Shown here one piece after another: positions 22,401 through 64,000 of a stretch of 64,000 bases of DNA. The stretch lies in the NCBI RefSeq assembly GCF_043290135.1, contig NC_134707.1:85764447-85828446 (forward strand), written 5' to 3'. How positions within the stretch are numbered: the first letter of the stretch is position 1; each line of letters opens with the position of its first letter. The translations under genes and the position numbers were made by a program. The stretch is from Rhipicephalus microplus. Taxonomy: Eukaryota > Arthropoda > Arachnida > Ixodida > Ixodidae. The notes under the pieces were generated by a model that saw nothing but the letters and a program-made list of their open reading frames with translations, was not told where the DNA came from and did not search any database.

Positions 22401-24313
22401 CCCAAATAACACGGAACCCCTTCTACCCCCTCCCCCCCCCCCCCCACTTCCACACAGAAGTAGACGAACTGTAACGCCACTGGTGTTCACTGTATTCAAA
22501 CACAACCAGCCGGGCTTGCCTGGCATTGTCTCTCCCCAGATGCCGATGCTCTCACAGCCGTATGTCCAGTGATACGGCAAGTCGCACAAGTGAACACAAA
22601 CAATGCTATTTTGTATGGCCAGATTGAGCATTCTTAGTACAGCAAGTGGTCTTGGTTCCCGAATGCAGTATCCGTACCCACACTGCTGATGATGGTAGAT
22701 TTTTACGGCACAAGGACATCACAAGACAAGAAGTTGCAAACAAAAGGTGAGCTGGTCAACTCGGTCATAAAGAGCTACTCAAGGTGACAACAGCAAGACC
22801 GTGGTTCATAAACCTCGAACTGTAGACAACGCTGCTAGCCATCCATTTCAAGAGTACCGGTTGCTCGCTAAAACATCACCGTGGTACCTTATTCTAATAT
22901 ACTACGCTGCCCCACAACACTAACACCCTTTTGTACTAGCCAAATGGCTTTGTACACCGTAATGGCCACGTTGTGCTATAGCACATTGTACAACAACAGC
23001 CCTGCCCGTTTGTTGTAGATTGTGGATTGACGGTTTGATTTTTGTAAAACCTAGCCGAAGTGATAACAATGCTGGAAACTGAAGTAACCGACCTGCATGT
23101 TTACACAAGGTGGCTTGCATTATGAGCAAATTTTTCTTCACAAGGGGTTCAACGTAAGAAAGATTTCTACTAGTTTGCCAGGGGACCACAAATGATGCCT
23201 GGTTACTCTAAAGAGCCTCTGCCACTAATGTACATAGTTTTTCATGCGAAAAAATGCCTCAGTTCCTCACTGTTATTGTTGCTTTAGGGCCACGGTGTAT
23301 CAGCGAAAACTTACGCTGCTACATGCATATTTTTCTGCCTGGTATTGGCTCGAACAGTGCTTTCACTATATGGAAAACGAGTACGGCCAACACACTAACA
23401 AATCACAACTATGATGACAACTAAGGGCGTGATTTATATCGAAAGCAAAAGACATGATGCCAAGATAGAGGGGCCGGTAAATGTGCATGCCACTTCAAAA
23501 AATCCTCTACGAAACAGTTGCTGTGAGGAGAACATTTTTTGCTCTTACCTCTACAGAGTATGCATTGGACTGGCCAATCACTAAACTTGTAAAGCAGTAA
23601 GGTTTCTGCTAGACAACACCGCTGCTCATGCATCCACCATGGTTGTCTAGGTGCTTGTCTACAAAGACCTTAAAGATGTGGGATTCAATCCCGGCCGCAA
23701 TGGCCACTTATTGACGGAGCTGAAAAGCTGGTGGCTTGCGTGCTTACTAGACAGTGGCGCGCATAAAAAAACGCAAGCAATCAAAATTTCCATAACCCTC
23801 TACCGTGGCATCTCTGATAACTCATCGTTTTTTCGGGATGTGAGCTGTCAACAATCATTATTACCACTTCAGATGAGAGTTACTCCAGCAATATCACACT
23901 GTGGGACCACAAGGGGAAGTGCACGGCTATCTTCGAACATGACTTGGCCAAGAAATGGCCGCATCTGTGCATACTATAATAAAGCTTCCTCAAAAATAGA
24001 ACATTCATAAAAACAATCATTCTTCATCAGTACACTAGCTAACGCCTTTTTCACACAACTGAACATGTAACTAAAGTAAAGGTGTGATAGCAAGATGTTC
24101 CAATTTTTCTTTACTTCAATTGTTTATGTCAGTGTTTACATTTGATGTAAAGAAACAGACCAGTACGGGTGCTTGTAATTTAGAGAAAAATTAGTACTAT
24201 TGAGCTTAATCACATGGAAAAAGCAGCAGCTTACAAGTGACGTTCGTCGACACTAGAATGCTGCAAGGAATGGAATGCTGTTTGATGGACGCCCCTGGTT
24301 TGATGGAGTGTCT
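19476..24313. other. AT-rich non-coding stretch
   Basis: About 4.8 kb with no convincing exon, transposase or RT motif on either strand. Open frames (the longest 130 codons, 20184-19792 minus) lack domains, homopolymer-free splice contexts or family resemblance. A run of 13 or more C occurs at about 22429-22445. A tRNA B-box-like GGGATTCAATCCCGGCCGC lies at about 23680-23698 and may be a SINE relic. Confidence 0.5.
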
Positions 24314-25040
24314 TTTTAAAGGTACACTAAAATCAAATAACAATTTATGTGAGAGTGAAAGCTTGATGTATGACATTGTCTAAAACGACAATATCAACGG
24401 CAGTGCCCTACTTGCCGAGAAATTAGGGTAAATGCACGTGAAAACATGCGCTACGATAGCACGTTCTCAAAATGATCTCGATGACGTGGGACGAACCGTC
24501 TACGAATAATCACTAGTAATCGAACTAGCTGCACTAAATAAAGAACCTTCTGCGCATAAAGAGGCGTAATAAAATGCTGCTTGTTCGTTTCTGTTTGATT
24601 CATGGAAAAAAGAACCGCTGAACGTTATTATTGAAAAATGGCACAAATGATTTAAACATTCAATTTTTGCCTGATTAAACTGGACAAGTCGTGCCATCTA
24701 GCGGGGCTCAGTTAAACCAAAACACGTTGCCATCTAGGAGTCAATGGCAGAAAATTGATCAATGGCGGTCGTTGCTGCTGCTGTGACTACGCTGCTTTCG
24801 TTCTGCTGCTAAATGTGTGGGGGGCCGCGCAGTAAAGACGGACAGCGTAGTCCATGACAATAGTGGCATGAGACGGTCCGGCGGGTAATTTAATGTGCGC
24901 TAACCCAATGCGGACCACTAAAACATGATGTTATATCAAAATAAGCAATTCCTTAGCACAAAAGTAACACTACGAGGTTTCTGGACAGCTATTTCAACAA
25001 TCAACGTCGGCTTAATAGTTGCCTTTAGTGTCCTTTTAAA
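24314..25040. mobile_element. MITE-like non-autonomous DNA transposon
   Basis: About 727 bp with imperfect terminal inverted repeats: left TTTTAAAGGTACACTAAA, right (reverse complement) TTTAAAAGGACACTAAA. There is no coding capacity. A partial copy of its right half is at 28505-28660 (GTGGACCACTAAGACGTGAT, CACTACAAGGTTTCTGGA), so it is a dispersed family. Confidence 0.7.
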
Positions 25041-26251
25041 GGTGTCGTCTACATCCAAAATGACTTCTTTTCGGGCAGGTTGGTGCTTAAGTTGCGGAAA
25101 TTGACTGTGGCACAAAATACATTCCGTCAAAAAGGGAGGAGCAAGAAAGAAGCAAGCGAAGCGTCCACACTTCGTCTACATCCCCTCTTACCCTTCCCAG
25201 CATTCCCATTCTTGTAGCACCACGCACTAGAGCTGCTTTCCTGTACGTGTAATCGCAAGAACTTTTGCTAAGGTATTCCACGAACAGCATCATGTTGTCT
25301 GCTCTTTCCATACATGCCTTATTATCCAATGCCACTGAACACTCAAGCTTGGACTACCTACACCAAACATTACCGTTGTTCTCTGACATAACACTGGGGA
25401 TGGGGGGCAAGGGCAAGTCTCCAGATTTGAACAAAACAAATTAATATCACTCCACCGCAGCAGATTTTTTTCTTATAGCAGTCACTACGATACGAGCAAG
25501 CCCTACTGAGCAGCAACACATAGTGCGAACATTTTTGAGCACTTGGCAACAAGTCATGTGGCACATCTTGGCACGATCCTCGAGGTGAGGGATGGTTGAC
25601 GAGAAAAGCAATGCACGCAGTTGCATTGTCACACAGGCCTGAACCTCTTTGGATACCTGGAGCTGCACTAGTACGTAGACTGTAGGGAGCAGTCTTGGCT
25701 AACACCGTAGCACATTGTTTGCCGTGGATTGTGCATGCCCATCAGTTTCGTAGGTGCAGATAACACAGAGCATGGAAGGGGCGATGTCATGTTCTGAATG
25801 GCACACGGTCGTGAAACATGGCTCTTATGACTGCTGCTACTCATTGGAACCAGTTAAAAAATCTAGCGGGATGTTGTTGTCAGTATGACTAGTTGTAGAA
25901 GATGAGATCGCACGGGAAATCGCACTCGGTGTTGAATATGTCAGATGGCACGTGCGTCTTACAGAATCCCTCTCGCTTAACTTCACTTTGCAGCACGATG
26001 CAATTTGGCCACATGTGCAGTTTTCTCTTCAATGTCGAAATGTACGAGCACCAGCTAACAGGCAAGGCTCTTGCACGGGCCTTTGCCTTTTACAAGGGAA
26101 AGAGGGCAGTTGCACCACGTCCCTGACTGTTTGGCGATGCTCCTCACTTCCAGGTGGCTCTGCCACTGCGCGGTGAGGCAGTGACGGCGGCGCCACCTGT
26201 GCTCGTCGCAGAGGAGTCGGGCCTGTGTCGAGGCGTGGTGGACGGCGACCG
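25041..26251 (-). other. Downstream flank and probable 3' UTR of the PLEKHH-like gene
   Basis: Lies just beyond the stop codon at 26252-26254 on the minus strand. No further exon motif is seen. I could not place a polyadenylation site with confidence. The adjoining 200 bp are GC-rich like the terminal exon. Confidence 0.4.

Positions 26252-64000
<37,749 letters not shown>

Noticed and set aside
26055..26251. Extra coding sequence downstream of the PLEKHH-like stop
   Set aside because: It is in another frame and lies after a clear TGA; more likely 3' UTR.

Overview
The window looks like nuclear DNA of an arthropod, most likely a hard tick (Ixodidae). There is one split host gene with canonical GT-AG introns, and most of the rest is retroelement debris. 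Several repeat types are of kinds known from tick genomes: tRNA-derived SINEs, I-like and RTE-like LINEs, and MITEs with ends reading TTTAAAGGxACACTAAA. The species assignment is inference; no rRNA or mitochondrial marker is present.

Host gene. On the minus strand from the right edge down to 26252 lies the 3' part of a PLEKHH/MAX-1-like gene (MyTH4-FERM protein). Ten exons are readable: 61847-61667 (MyTH4 end), 60264-60109 (FERM F1), 49096-49046 (a 51-nt exon that may be optional), 47415-47318, 46564-46423, 34358-34252, 33236-33107, 30968-30891, 29161-29027 and 26455-26252 (stop). The 5' part of the gene lies beyond 64000. Two introns of about 11-12 kb are swollen by transposable elements.

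Left third (1-18110), mostly non-LTR retrotransposons. There are RTE-like 3' ends at 1-425 (+) and 6646-6900 (-), and a decayed I-like element at about 857-6645 (+). A second decayed plus-strand LINE (9935-10160 and 15956-18110) was split by a nearly intact minus-strand I-like element (10173-15943) that left a 12-bp target duplication. The split point lies in the arm of a palindrome. 7471-9900 holds tandem and dispersed repeats.

18110-26251 is largely unannotated. It holds a perfect 32-bp hairpin at 19110-19177, an 80-bp direct repeat pair and a MITE.

34359-46422 (intron) is a nest of unrelated elements joined by (TA)n tracts: a pogo/Tigger deletion derivative, a Ty3/gypsy element with identical LTRs but nonsense codons, a 2-kb LTR element with a 505-aa gag-like ORF, a Penelope-like GIY-YIG endonuclease fragment with inverted pseudo-LTRs and a hammerhead-like motif, and a solo LTR.

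49097-60108 (intron) holds an LTR/gag remnant interrupted by a 119-bp perfect inverted repeat with a 13-bp target duplication. It also holds a very young Ty3/gypsy element (53818-58713, two 719-bp LTRs). Its single 820-aa ORF places integrase-derived segments before the RT leader, the order of Gmr1-type elements.

No bacterial genes, CRISPR arrays, rRNA or functional tRNA genes were seen.
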